A stretch of DNA of 64,000 nucleotides, taken from positions 3,043,001-3,107,000 of the forward strand of contig CP114482.1 of the NCBI GenBank assembly GCA_027186245.1. The letters run 5' to 3'. The translations under genes were made by a program, and so were the position numbers. Each line of letters starts with the position of its first letter. The first letter of the stretch is position 1. Shown in pieces: positions 35,050 through 49,009 of the stretch. The notes beneath the pieces are model-generated. The model made no database searches, had not been told where the DNA came from, and saw nothing but the letters and a program-made list of their open reading frames with translations. Source of the stretch: Coriaria nepalensis. Taxonomy: Eukaryota; Streptophyta; Magnoliopsida; Cucurbitales; Coriariaceae.

Positions 35050-36996
35050 TTCGAAGGGGTGATTTGATAAATAGACAAATTGGGGTAAGGTTTTGATAAA
35101 TATCGAAGGACAATATTTCTTTGCTTCTATGTCATTTTTTTTATTCATATAAGAATTCTGAAAAAATAAATTTGAAATTGCAATACTAACTTTTTTCTTT
35201 CTCCCATCATCTTCTTCTCATTTCGTTCACATAAAATTGGAAAATTCAAACCCAAAAAATTTTCAATCTTCACTTCTTTATCACTCTTCTTTTTTTTATC
35301 AACTGTATTCTTCTTCTTCATCATCTACACGCAAATGACAATTTGCAAATGTTAAAAAAAAAAAAAAAAAAAGTAAAGACTTGCAAATAGCAACTTGCAT
35401 TTATCATGTCTCACTCATTTTGAGAGTTTTACTAGTGTCAAAAAAAATGTCATATATATATAGACAGTTCTAGAAATCTAATTTTCAATTCAACTGATAA
35501 TTTGTCATTCTGATATTGGATGAAAAAGTTATTACCGATTTAAATAACAATGCAAATGACAATTTATCATTTCGACATCGGATAAAAAAGTTATTATCGA
35601 TTTAAATGACAATGGTCATGGACCCGTTTATATCAACGAGTGATTTTATACTTACATGTTGATATCAACGAGTCAAGAATAACATCATCTTATTTTAATG
35701 ATTATGAGCGTTGTATTTAGACTTATGAGATGTTCCATATACTGCTGGAAAGCTCTTGATGTCTAATTTCTTATGCAAGTGCTCGTTTAACAATTTTAAG
35801 TTCAAATGAAAAAGTTATAGTATAATAAGTGGAGTATGTGCATGATCATTATAATTCAATTTGCATTTATCTTGTCTCACTCACTATGAGAGATATAATA
35901 ATCTCTAAAAATCGTTCCATACATGTATAAAAAGCTATAGAAATCTAGTTTTCAATACAATTGACGGTTTGTCATTTCAATATTGGATAAAAATGTTATT
36001 ACCGATTTAAGTGACAATGGTCAGAAACTTAAACTGATGGCTGGATGGATAGTCAGTTCACTCATCGAGCCATCTGTTTTGGAAGCCGTCGGTTTTAAGT
36101 CCATGACATTATCACTTAAATTGGTAATAACTTTTTTATCCAATATTGAAAAAGACAAATTGTCAGTTTCATTGGAAATTAGACTTCTAGAGTTTTTTAT
36201 ACATGTATGAAATATTTTCTAGAGATTAGTATATCTCTCATAGTGAATGAGATAAGATAAATATAATTTTAATCATGATGATCATGCACATACTCCACTT
36301 ATTCTACTATAACTTTTTATTTGAATTTTAAATTATAAACGATCACTTGCATATGAAACTAGACATCTAGAACTTTCCAACAGTATATGGAACATCTCAT
36401 AAATCCAAATAAAAAGCTAAGAATCATTAAAACAAGATGATGTTATTTTTGATCCGTTGATATCAACGAGGTCCATAACCATTGTCACTTAAGTTAATAA
36501 TAATTTTTCATCTTATATCGGAATCACAAACCATCAATTACGTTAGAAAATAGGTTTTCAGAGGTTTCTATAAATGTATGGCACATTTTTGGGCACTAGC
36601 AAATTTCCCATTAGGAAATTTCTCATAATGAGTTAGATAAGATGAATGCAATTGGTCTGGATTGTATATTTTTTATTTTATTTTTGGTCCTTTTTTGTTG
36701 TTTGCAAGTTGCCATTTGTGTAGATAAGGAAGAAGAAGAAGGAAGTTGATAAAGAAGAAGAATGATGAAGATTGATGATTTTTCAAGTTCAAATTTTCCA
36801 TTTTGTGTTAAGGAAATGTTGAAGAAGAGATTTGATGGGAGGAAGTAGAATGTTAATATTGTAATTTCAGTTTTTTTTTTTTTCATAATTTTTAAATAAA
36901 TAAAAAGGACATAGAAACAAAGAAGTATTGTCTCGGGAACTTTTTAAAATAAGCATGTCAATCGTGCCCTCTTTCTCAAATTATCTCTTGTTCGAA
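35050..36996. mobile_element. Second foldback: about 1.95 kb inverted repeat with repeated sub-units
   Basis: The left and right halves pair around a centre near 36060. The outer pair is ttcgaa..gattt (35050) with its complement at 36996. Moving inward are acaatayttctttgyttctatgtc, ttcatcattcttcttctttatcaac-type blocks, gatatcaacgag with catcttattttaatgatt, gatgttccatatactg, agtggagtatgtgcatgatcat and gttattaccratttaagtga. The loop is about 65 bases. Each arm is itself repetitive: the tctcactcac..gagag..gttattaccgattta unit occurs at about 35400-35620 and again at 35870-36030, with mirrored copies on the right. No coding frame exists. It lies between the converging 3' ends of CBP60 and the response regulator. 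Confidence 0.82.
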
Positions 36997-37402
36997 TAGT
37001 TTAATGTAAAGAAACAGAGATGGAAAATGCAATTTTTCTTACATATTTAGCCTTTTATCTTGCTTGTTTATAGATACTCTGATAATAATGGAACACGAGC
37101 ATAAAATGAAAGCAAAAGAACAGCTAGAACTATCAACAACATCCATTAATTCAGAAAACTCTCGTGCCATTATTCTATGAACATGAGTAAAATTGAGAGA
37201 GGACATAGAAAGAATCAAGAACCAAACTAACCTCATGCTGTTTTGCAGTTGCAGCAATGAAACTACAGTTTTGTAGGAAAGAAAAAAAAAAAGGGTTGAA
37301 GAAGCAAACTACATAATGATACAAGCTCTTTGTTGAGGAGTAACATGTCTAGTTCGGACATAGAATCCTTCTTTCAATTCGAGAGTCGGAAGAAACATGG
37401 TT

Positions 37403-40400
37403 TCATATACAAGACCCAAGAGAATGAGCATCAAATCCAAACTCTCCTCCGTCCATTAGTATCGGTTCGATTTCTTCCTGTGATAACATAAAGAAAAAAA
37501 AAATAACAATGAAGTTTCCCAAGAAAAAAAATGAAGAAATGGAAAAATGAAATAGATACATAATTCGAGGGCAAGTTTTTTGAAAAATACCCGTTTAATC
37601 ATAGAATTCATAATATCATCCAACGATCCGTAACTGCTTTGACTGAAAAAATCCGGCGACTTAGTCTGATACATGGGATTGGGTCCACTTGAAACCATAA
37701 TTGTTTGTTCCGGAGATTTCTTGACGAAACCGTTTTGACCAAATGCCGGGACTCTCCCATTTAATGGGCCCATCCCGATCCCGTTATTTTGATCCAAACT
37801 ATGGCTTAGAGAGCCCACAATAGGATTATTGGTAGAAGAAGGGCCCATAGAGCCCATAGAATTTACGGCACTAAATACAACATTACCAATGAAGTCTTCT
37901 TGGCATTGCCCACCTCCTCCTGCGTCGTCTAGAGGGTTTAAAACCGCACTTGTAGAAGGGAAATCAACCGTAATGCTATTATTATACCCAATATTTGATG
38001 GTAATTGACTATTATTATTATTATTATTATGAGATGGGTAAGTATTTGAAGGGAATCTCGAAGACGGTTGAATCGACCCTGATCCTTGCCAGCTTTCATT
38101 ATTTAATAAATTAGAAGATGAACCACTGCCAAGTGAAGATGGCATTGTCCTTGTATTGCTTCCTCTTAAAAGCAAAGGTTTAGTCGTAACACTGGAGATC
38201 GAATTATTGTCCGGGATGAAACTGTTGGACATTGAAAACCCCGGGATTGAATCATTAACTGGGTTGAGCTCCAAGGATGTTGGAATCCCTTCGAAAATGT
38301 TTGAGCTTTGGTTTGAGGGCAAAACGGGAGAGTGAAATTTATTGAATGAGGTGATTGAGTTGTTCAAGTTTTGGGGAATATTCTGTTGGAGAAGTCCGTG
38401 GGAAGGGATAATACCACCACGTAGGCTTGACCCGGATGGGGAGTTCAATCTATTAAGGATTCCGGAAGGAGGGTAGGACCCAGAATAGGAAGATGATAAT
38501 GGAGGGTTTGAAATTCTTGGACCGGATCCCGTGAATCCAAATCCATCAAGTGAACCTAATCGCATGTATGACGATCCATCTTTACTTCCCCCAAATGCGG
38601 CAACCATGTTTGCTTGTTGGGTCGCCACAATACTAATTCTCTTTAGGTACAATCTATATTTCTGCCAAAAAAAAAAAAACAAAATCAGATAATGAAAGTT
38701 AGGATACATTACAAACTGTATTTAATGCATGGAATCCAGTATTAAGGGTTTAAGCTCATGAAACTTCAGCATGTGCCAAATGCTTATATCCAAATGCTAA
38801 ATTTAAGTCATTTTGAAAGAGAAAAATGAACAAGGAAAAATTATTTAAAAAAAAGTTTTGATATACAAACCTGCAGATGGCTCGCGACATTTTCTCTTGT
38901 AAGTCCTTCAACATTCATCAGATCAAGGATTTTCTTAGGAACCGCTTCTATATTGCAAAAATATAAGATATCAAGCATAAGAATCTTCCCAGGGTAAAAG
39001 AACTCTTTTCCAAAAAGAAATAAGGAAAAAAAAAAATACTCACTTTCAAGGCCCAACTGATTAACCGCTGCAACAAACTTCCGGTGCAGCTCAACCGACC
39101 AAACAACCCGAGCCTTCTTCTGATTCGACGGATCATCATTCTCAAGTCCATTCTCATCACCATCTTCTTCCTCATCTTCATTCTGGTCCTTCCTCTTCCT
39201 ATTGACCTTCCCATTATCTTCGTTCCCTACAGAAGAAAACCCTTCTCCTCCTCCACTAACTCCTCCGTGGCCATTCATACTCTTATCTGGTGACTTGTTT
39301 TGATCTTTTGGGTCAAACTTCTTTTTCCTTAACACGTGTTGCCATATGTTCTTAAGCTCTTCAATCCTAACCGGTTTAAGTAAATAATCCACAGCACCAT
39401 GCGTGATTCCCTTCATGACAAGCCTTGTATCGCTATGAGCCGATAACACTTGAAGAATTCATATTATAAACACAAAAGAAGAAAAAAAGAAAGTCAATTT
39501 CTGATAAGCCTTTTATTTTCAAGGGTGTCTAAAAAGAGGGTTTTGCGATTTTTACTTATAACGGGTAGGTCCATTTCGAGCCCGACTTGCTCGAGGAGCT
39601 TAAAACCGTCCATATCCGGCATGTTCACATCACTTATGACTAAGTCAAATTTGTCTCGGTTTTCCCTCAACACTTTCAGTGCTTGAACAGCCTGGTTAGT
39701 TATTGTCACTGCCAAAAAAAAATTAAAAAATAAAACAGTGGATCTGGCTCATCTTCTCACCAAGTTTTCTAGAAAAAGGAATCAAATAATTAAAATTTGA
39801 GTTGGATAGCTTCCACTTTAGGGTTCATTTTGTCATTCATGTCAGTGTTTGAACTCCAAATTTAGGTCTAAAATTTGGTGTTGTCTCATAAAACTCAAGT
39901 TTGCAGAAATTTTAACTTTACCACATAATCTAACGAAAATAAAGTTTTGGAAAACTATAGTTTCAAACCCTGACTGTAAATACACCAAAAAGTCAATTAC
40001 TTATCAAATCTCAACCCCTCCAAAATGAATCATTTTGTATGAGAAGTGAAAAATATTAGATCTCCATTCCTGAAACAGCTAATCTAGAAATGAAAGATCT
40101 TAAAAAGTCAAAACCCATGACCAAATTGAAAGGAAAAAATCAATTCAAGACAGTTCTTAGTTTTGTTTAAGATTATCATCCAAAATGACAAAATAATTTC
40201 TCCTCCACAAATTACTCAACTATCAAAGAAACTCAAATTAAACACCACGAAACAATATATAATGGAAAAAAAGAACATGAAAAAGAAAAACTGGAGAAGG
40301 GGAAGGAATCAAACCGTGATATTGGCATTTTCGAAGCAGAGTCTCTAAAACTCTGAGGCAAGTAGGGTCGTCGTCAACGGCAAGAACTCTCATACCGACT

Positions 40401-40432
40401 GGAAACCGGTCAATTTGGTCCTCAACAATCAT
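37403..40432 (-). CDS. Type-B two-component response regulator (ARR family)
   Basis: Six minus-strand exons (40432-40315, 39708-39556, 39448-39044, 38947-38871, 38661-37591, 37477-37403) join in phase to 632 residues. The receiver domain (about 14-130) has the acidic pocket (AVDDDP, residues 20-22), phospho-acceptor Asp66 ([12 protein letters not shown]) and Lys115 (LLKPVR). An acidic linker leads to the GARP/Myb-like DNA-binding domain (about 200-258): [52 protein letters not shown] long Ser/Asn/Gly-rich activation region ends in [13 protein letters not shown]. Such proteins are nuclear cytokinin-response activators. I did not assign a specific ARR number; the start of the C-terminal region (GSLDGFG) suggests the ARR1/10/12-like group. 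Confidence 0.95.
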
Positions 40433-40790
40433 TTTTATAATCCCAAAACTAAACGACCCAGATGAGAAAAACGTCTAGTAAGAGAAATAAAAACGAAGAT
40501 CAAGAGAGAGAAAAAAAAATGTCTCTCAGAGTTTTTGTTACAAAAACAGAGATATTTAGGCCCCGTTTATTTAATTTTCACCAGACCCAGATGGAGAAAA
40601 GAAAAAAGCATGCGAGAGCGATCGAAGGAAGCAAGAGGTGGATCAAAAAGGACGAACTGGAAAGTTGCTAGAGAGAGAGAGGGAAGGAGGAGAGAGAGGC
40701 AGTGTGTGTATGTTTGTGGGGGTAAAATAAACAAAGGTGAGAGAATAAGTAGGCAATGATGGTGATGGCCGGAACAGAGTGAAGGGATTC
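40433..40790 (-). promoter_or_regulatory. 5'UTR/promoter-proximal region of the response regulator
   Basis: Purine-rich on the plus strand (pyrimidine-rich leader on the gene's strand), with GA repeats near 40505 and 40670-40700. Short open frames here are by-products of this composition. Confidence 0.4.
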
Positions 40791-42126
40791 AACTAGACAA
40801 AATAATATATAAATTATTTTTCTTTTTTCTTATTTGGAAGTATAATTTTAATTTTGTGTTTGTCACTCCATTCTGTAATCTGTAAGCTACCATCTCTCTT
40901 TCTCTCTCTACTGTCTAATTATATTTGTCTTGTAGCTTCTTTTTTCCTTTTTCCTTAACAGAAAGCAGAAGCCTTTTGTTTGTTTTTTAAAATTTGTATA
41001 TTGTCAACGGATATCATAATTGAGCAAGCAAGCAACCTTCTTCCATTTATTTTTTTATTTCAATTTTCTTTTCTTCCTTTTATTTATTTAGAGAATTTAA
41101 AATATTAATTTTTCATTATAATTAATATTTATTTTTTATTTTTCAAATTTTTTAATATAAATAAATATATGATTATATGATATATTAAATATTATAATAA
41201 TTATAAATATTATACTTATAATTATAATAAAATTTAATAAGACACATAAGTATATATCATACGTATATATAAATATTTATTTTATTTTAAGTATATTATT
41301 ATATTTTATGATTAAAAAAAAAAAAAAAAGAGTAGCCTTCACAAATAGCAAAGTATATACTATTTTGAGTTTATCAATAATCAATTTATCATTAATCTAA
41401 AAATGAATGATAGAAAAAGCCCATCACTATCATCATTCATTGTCTATATGAAGAGAGAGCTATGTCATTGTATTGATTCGTGTATGATTTGTTTGGTACT
41501 CATCAAGAACATTAGAACATTAGAACAATAATATATGATAATTAAGTAATTAAATACATAACGGATGTATATTTGAAATTAAATGAATCATAAAAACAAT
41601 ATACTTTTCAAATACTTGAATTTCTTTATTAAAAAAAAATAAAATAAAAGTAAAAATTATTTATTTTTTTCTTAATGAAGTTGATATCACATTATGTGTA
41701 TTAATAATACCTATTTTTAAATGACAAATTTTTCAAAATGTATTAAGAATATCACATTCTTCTTTTGCAAGTGCATTTGGAGTGGGATCTTTTTTTTTTT
41801 ATTTTAATATGAAAATCCATTAAAGACAGAAAATTGCAGCACGTGAATAGAGATGAATTAAGTAATTGTGTATAGGTAAAAATTATTTACTAACTTGTTT
41901 TTATTATTTTAACCCAATGTAAATTATTTTTAATAATTATTAAAAAAAATAATATTAAATATTTAAAAATTATATATTCCAATTTTATTTCGCTTAGCCA
42001 CCGGAGTTATAAAAAAAAAAAAAAAAATCCCCCCAGCGGATCTGTACTACTTTTCATTATTCTCTGGCCTTCTGTCTATACTAACTTTCTAGATAATTAA
42101 AGCTCAACAAATTCCAAATTTATACC

Positions 42127-42167
<41 letters not shown>

Positions 42168-42239
42168 GGTTACAGACAAAAAGAATCATTTCATTGATAC
42201 CCATTTCACCAGAAACTGTGGGGGACATTTTTACTAAAA
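40791..42239. other. AT-rich intergenic region with a 46-base T run
   Basis: No gene is supported. Contains poly-A runs (about 41312-41329 and 42010-42027) and an uninterrupted T tract at 42130-42175. Confidence 0.5.
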
Positions 42240-42800
42240 TGATAGAGCAGTTTTACCTTCAAACCCACAAGATTTCTGGTATTTTCTTTCACAATCTCTT
42301 ATTCTGTAATCTTCCTCACCTTCTTCTTCTCCATCTGGGTTCTTAAATCCTCTCCCCCTTATGCTCCGCCTGCAGCTGACCTCGTCCAGTTCAACATATC
42401 CTCCTCCCTTACTCTACTTTAACCCTTGCGTAGTTTAAGGGCTAATAATTTCTCAGCAAGTGGTGCGAAAAATCTTATTTTCATTGATACCCATGTCAGG
42501 AAGGCAGAAAATAAATCTGGGTTTGATGGGGTTTCAGATTTTGACGACCTACAGAAGAAGAAGAAGTCTAAACGGCGAGAAGAAATGGGTAAACGTGAAA
42601 CTATAGGAACAAATGCAACTTCTTCTTTATTTGGAGAGAAGAAAGTTGGAGAGGTAGTGATGAAATTTCAAGAGCTGAATAATGGGAAAAAAAGGAAGAA
42701 GGAGCAAATTTCAAAGCTCCATGGCCGGCAGATCCCGTTTTTATCTTTTTCTCATAACTCGGCGGGTGGAGAGGTAGGGAAAGAGTGGCGAATAAATTGA
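42240..42800 (+). other. Unrecognised basic open frame with upstream leader-like sequence
   Basis: An open frame ends at 42800. Its in-frame upstream part is stopped just before 42423 and the frame opens only with TTG. The product would be lysine-rich (DLQKKKKSKRREEMGKRE, then NNGKKRKKEQISKLHG), resembling a nuclear localisation-rich linker. A CT-rich leader precedes it (42300-42360). I recognise no family. It could be a 5' exon relic. Confidence 0.25.
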
Positions 42801-45480
42801 AAATATAAATTTTAAATATTTAAAAATATTTTTTTATTATTTATAAAAGTATTAAATATATTATTATAGCTCATTAAATTATATTCATTTAAAAAGTAAG
42901 TCTTATTTTGTTTAAGGGTTTTAAAATGTGTTTAAAAAATATATTTTTGATTGATTTAATTTGATATGATATGTTAATAGTAAAACATTTTAACTTTTTA
43001 ATAATAATAAAAAACATTTTTAAAAGTTTAAGAATTATATTTTTTTTATTATTTTTTTAATTTCTTAATGCCGTCTCAATTGTCGGAAAAAAAAAAACAC
43101 TCTAGATCTAGAACTCTATTGATCGAGCTTGACGTTTTATTAATGGAGCTCTATTTTTTTTTTCGTGTAATAAATTGTGATATTTTTAAAATTTTTTAAA
43201 ATATTTTTTTTATAATTATTAAAAAAATAAAAACCTAATATAATTTGATATATTTTTTACTCTCTTTAAATAGTGACACATTAATAAAAATATATTTTAA
43301 AATATAAAACAAATATCTAAATGTGAACCTTTTTACTTACTCAAATAGGTTCATAATTTTTTTTTTTAAGATACGTTTCAAAATGCGTTTTCAAATCAGG
43401 CGACAAAATGGCTCACATATTTTAGTGAGGAATGAAAAATGACTTTTTTTTTAAATTTTTTTATTGAAGTTGGAATCCAAAAATCATTTTAATTTTATTA
43501 TTTTTTAAACTAAATAATGAAATCATTTCATTATCATCAAAAAATAAATAAATAAATGAAATGTACTCTTAAGGTAATTGAATTATGCTTAGTTCAATTT
43601 AAAGGTTGGCTATAATTTATATGATAAATATTTTTGTTAGAAATTCATTTAATTAAAAATTTCTTAAATAAATATAGTTAGTCATAATCGATCGATCATT
43701 AATATAAATTTCAGTGTCACATATCATATAATTTTAATTGATTGATCTATTTTTAAACTCAATAAGTGATTTTAAATGTTAATTTTACTAAATCTCAATT
43801 AAATTAAAATACTTAAAAATGAAACTTCCATTGAAATTTAAACCGAACATTACCTCCTCTCCCCTCCTCCACTTTCCTCTTTTCTTTTTCTATTTTTCCA
43901 TAATTTGATGATTAGAGAGATTGCATGTGATTGATCATTGATCTCTTGAAAAGGGTAAAAACGGATTGTACGTTTTGACAAGACAAGGATGGGGGGCTAA
44001 CCATATCAATCACATATAATGCGAGAATATTCCCTTAAAATTCTTACCTTTTTTTATTTCATTTTTTTTTGTTGGCAATCTTTTTCGTTAATTCAAAAAA
44101 GCCTATAAATGCTAATTGACGTTTTTATAATTTTTCTATATTTAGAAAGTACATTTAGAGCTTCAGAAAAAAAAAATTAATAAAAATTAATAAAAATAAT
44201 AAATATTGATATACTTTAATCTAATTAATTAAAGTAAAATGCCTTTGAGGTACATAAAAATAGCTCTAATAATCATATTATTATATCTTCGAGGATTAGA
44301 TTTTCTTAATTTAAAAAAAAAAAAAAAAGTTATCATGTTTCAATTCTTTAAGGTGATGCAATTTTTTTTAAAATTAATTAAAAAAAAAAAAAACCAAAAA
44401 AATCTAGATTGATGAAAGATGAATTATATGATAATATGAGGAATTCTCCTCAGATCATCCAAAAGACATTGTTTGACCGAATAAAGGAGGTCATCTTCAA
44501 TATCAAAATAAATTTTTTAAGGGTCGGATAAATTAGTCAATGCATCAATTATAAAGTTACTTATCTAAGTATATGATTAATAATCATAGGAAAAGAAAGA
44601 AGCCAGAAGGGAATATTATACTGCATGTGACAAAAAGTCTAGTTAGGACACTGTTATCAAACGCCAAAACTTAACCCTAATGAATCGCATTCCATCATAA
44701 GCGGAAGAAAACCATAACGAAGGGATTTTTTAATACCGAGAAGTAAACATGCAACTCAGCCTAAAAGCTAGACATCACATGAAGAGGCTGATAAAAAGCA
44801 TGACTCATAAGCCCCAAATGATCTCGAATAATACCACCACACGATGATTGTATCCTTGATCTCGAATAATATTACTATAAAGTCTCATAAGTAATAATGA
44901 AACTTTATTTTTGAATAGTAATATGTGTATAATTTCTAACAGTGAGAAAAATGAAAAGAATAAAAATATATATGTCTTCTCTCCAGATTGCTTATATTAT
45001 AAGCAAAGCTGCCCCATGTTCGTGAAATAATGTACTGTTTTATGAACAGTCATATATTTTGGAAAAATAGTTGAATTATTTTAATGGTCATATATTTGAA
45101 TTCCTAGAATTCAAACTCCAACGATAACTAGCTATTTTTACTGTCAACCGTTCGATAAAAAAGGTAAAATTAAGTCATTCAGCCACTGCGCGTGGTGGTC
45201 AGCTGGCACGGGCCGCCACGTCGCAAATGTGCAAAGTACCAAGTGTGCCTGATAAGCTCCAAAAACATTTCACACCCACGCCAAGCACGCGCGTGTGCAA
45301 GTCCTAATTAGACCTCAACATTTATTTTTTATTTCAAATACTCATTATTTATAATTACTTATAAATATTTTGAGAATTTTTTTATTTTTAATATAAGATA
45401 TATTTTATTACATTTATGAAATATTTTTTGAATTTAAACCTTTAACTCATTTATATTTTAACTATTATTTTAAAAGGTTC
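42801..45480. other. AT-rich intergenic region
   Basis: No supported gene. One GC-rich patch at about 45185-45300 (cgcgtggtggtcagctgg..cacgcgcgtgtgc) stands out but codes for nothing obvious. Confidence 0.5.
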
Positions 45481-45484
45481 AATA

Positions 45485-48400
45485 TTAATCGAAAAGTCCA
45501 ATGTAAAATTCTCTCCACCTGCATAGGTTTTGAATCATGCAAAGCCCTATTTCAAGCTCACCAAATCTCTCAAACTATAATCGACATAATAAAAGTCGCT
45601 ACTAAACCAAACTACGAATCACCCTTATGGACTTCTCACCATAGTCTCCAACCTATCCTAGGCTTTCATCATGTCTAATTTGAATATTATATTTCGGCCC
45701 CTAATGTCCTTACCGATATCACACACAAGCTCTTGAGCAAGGCTAATCACCTCTACCATCGACCACCCTCGAACAAACCTATGCTTCGGAGCGGATATCA
45801 ATTTAGGAAGAAGAGAAGATAACCTAGTGGCCAGATCTTTAGAAAAAATTTTGTAACCCACATTACAAAGGCCTAATAGGACGAAAATCCTTCGGAAGTA
45901 GGTTAGGACTCTTTAGGGACTAGTACAAAGAGAGTACTAGAGAGGACGAAAGAGCTTCACCTCGAAGAAAATATTTGGAAACCGAAAGAAGATCTTGATT
46001 AACTATCTCCCGTGCAGCTTGGTAGAACGTCGTCGAAAAAGAATCTAAACCAGGCACCCCATCTTAAGGGATATAGCATATAGCATTTTTAACATCTTCT
46101 AAGATGAAAGGTTGTATAAGAATGAAGTTATCCTCTTCATAAACCAAATTCAGGATAACATAAAAAATTCCCTCAACAAAAGAAATAGGTTGAGAAGAGA
46201 ATAAGTTGTTATAATAAGTTATAGTTGCAGAATGGAAATCAGCCGGCTTAGCCAAACTACGACCATCCTCATCTCTAATCTTCGATAGACAAAGTTGCTT
46301 ATTCCGTATTTCAAGGAAGAGTGAAAAATATTTAGAATTAGAATCCCCCTCTAACAACTAATGTTCCTGAGACTTCTGCTTTCGGTAGATTTCCTCATCA
46401 AGCAAACATTTGGTATTCTCCTTGTAGCTAGACCAAGTTCATTTGCCACATCGTAAGACCAACCATCTTGCAATGAAGAATCCAAAACTTTCAACTTTAT
46501 CCTTCCAAGTAACCATATTAACAAAGACATTAACAAATATTTCCAAGTTCCAACTTTTCAAATGCGCCCGAGTACATTAATGTTAATTTCCAACCGAATA
46601 AACGGATTAGGATGAGAATTACACCAATAAGAATTAAAACCGTGTCTATTAAGGATGCATGCTTAGTCCACATTCTTTGAAAACGAAATAACTCGGCCCA
46701 TTATAAGTGAGAGAAGAAGAGTGTAAAACCAAAGGACAATGATCAGAATTTACACGCTCCAAATGCTCCACCCCCCCTTGAAAATTCATACACGCTACCA
46801 GAGAAACAAAAACCTTATCCAACCGCGAATATTGTCTAGCTAGGCCTTGTCTATTTTTACAAAAGGTGGAAAGAGACTCAGTGAAAGGTGGTTATGTTAA
46901 ACCCGTATGTTGAATATAGTTATCAAACTCATGCATCATATTCCATGGTGGGGAGTTCCAACCTAGCTTTTTTGACGAATTCTTGACAATGTTAAAATCA
47001 CCACCCCATATAATAGGTATGTTGAACGACCCAACCTTCACTAGAAAATCCTCCCAAAGAAGTCTCCTTTCAGCTTGAAAACAACGTATAAACTACTACC
47101 ACCAACAACTCAACATTTAGCCACACAAGTTTACAAGCAATAAATTGCTTATGTAGTCAAAACACCTAAACTTACAAGTGATCTTCCCAAAGTAACCACC
47201 TTCCACATTGTTGATTATAAATCCCATTATGCAATTTTACTACCTTGTTAACTCTCTTAATGTTGGAATCATCGATCCACGAGTCAATAATTCATCCATA
47301 AATATCTTAGAAGCTTTAACTATTCTCTTCAAACAAGATATAGTACTAAGGTTTCCTAAACCCCTGCAATTCCAAAAGAGGCTCAACTTCTTTACCCCTA
47401 GCCTTTGGTTTCCATTTTCTAATCATCTGAAACCCTTGATCATCCAGATTGGGTTGATCAGAAACATAACCCGGGTATTCAAGATACTCGAATGCATCGA
47501 TCTCATTGTTTGACCTCGAAACATTATTTATCTCGCTTGGAATGTCTGGGTTAATATCACTAACGATATGTATGGATGTTTCATTATTTTTAAAACCTAG
47601 GCATACTACAGGCTACATGGCCAAATCACTGTTTTGAATATTTGAACACTCTCCATTGTACACTTGCGTAGCACAAGGAATAACCGAGCTACCTTCCACT
47701 ACTATACTCTCTGACTGTGGTTGTGGAATCGTCTCAACATCCCCTACTCTAACCAACTCCTCTCTTCCTTGTTCCGCATTAGCAACCTGTACCATATCAG
47801 TCTCCATGGGCACTTACTCACGATTATTCTCCATATATTTTGTGATTAACAATTGCTCCCTAGTAGCTCATGCACGTCTTCTCCTTGTGGATTTAGATAC
47901 GACGGGTTCACTAGTAACAACAACCCAAACGTCAGGCCTAATGACAAATTGAGCTTGAATATTGTTCTGATGCAAATTCTTATGTCTATAACTTTCTAAA
48001 GAGTGTCCCCGAACATTACAGTAAGAACAAAAAAGTTGGGAGTCGTTCATACACAACCTCTTGCATAAAACAATCATGTTTTCCTATCCAACTTTTAGAG
48101 GGTAGTGGTTTGACTAGGTCAACCTCCACACAAATCCTGGTTGCATTCAAGCAAGTGAGGGTTAGAGGAGTAGAATCAATCGAGATAAACCTCCTAATGG
48201 TACTTGCTAGTGAATTCATAATACCAGGAGTAAAGTAATTAACATGCAACTTAGGAAGCTGAATCTAAACCGAAAGAATCCAAGCATCATGTTTAGTATT
48301 GAACACTTTATTCCAACAATCAATCTTATAGTAAAATCCCTTTAGGGCATTGACTTCACGAGAAAGAGCACGAAGAAGATCCTTCTCCTTCATAATCCTG

Positions 48401-48790
48401 ATCAAGAGGGTTCTTGAGTCAATTAAGCCCATGGAATATAACCCCTCCAATCCCTAATGAGCCTTTATCTCTTCCAAAGAAGGTCTACCATAATTGAATT
48501 TCAAAATTACTGCTCGATTAAACAACGCTTCTGACTCCGCTATTATAGTAGGGGAGAAGGAGATAACAGGTGTCCCCTTCTTCGTATAAGATCAAGACTC
48601 TACTTTTATGGCTGGAAAACTCACTGCTATCAAGAGAACATGTGCATCCACCATCGCAATAGCAAGGACGAAGCAAAACGATGAGAAGACAAAAGAATAA
48701 TAGAACGACGAGAACCCACCTGGCCGAGAAGCCACCGCCGCCAAACGACTACGGAGTTATGTCTGCATAGGGAGAGATTGCACCGCTAGG
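45485..48790 (-). mobile_element. Plant L1-type LINE, decayed, missing the 3' half of its reverse transcriptase
   Basis: On the minus strand ORF1 occupies about 48680-47620. It has a DUF4283-type region (FNRAVILKFNYGRPSLEEIK; LLRALSREVNALKGFYYK), VEVDLVKPLPSKSWIG, and a CCHC knuckle (CSYCNVRGHSLESYRHK). A decayed endonuclease region follows (about 47500-46700), then ORF2 sequence (LEGDSNSKYFSLFLEIRNK at 46357 downward) and reverse transcriptase up to FVRGWSMVEVISLAQELV..IIFKLDMMKA (45861-45658). The similarity fades by about 45485, before the palm catalytic motif. No poly-A tail was identified. Stops are frequent. Confidence 0.8.
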
Positions 48791-49009
48791 GTTTTTCTTT
48801 TATTTTTTTTTAGTGACATAGTTTAAAATTGAGATTTCTTGTTCCTTCAACTTTTGGTAATGTCTCGGTGAGATTCGAATATTCTCTAAAATCCTATTTT
48901 GAACTAGTGCATCTCAAAGTTGTACATAAGAGTGTTACCGATATCAAAAATATATTTGTATATGTTAGAATTACTACTGTTCGCATACTATATAACTTTA
49001 TTTTGAAAT

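Noticed and set aside
35050..36996. A CRISPR-like or satellite array suggested by repeated units
   Set aside because: The units are few, diverged and arranged in mirror order; this is a eukaryotic foldback.
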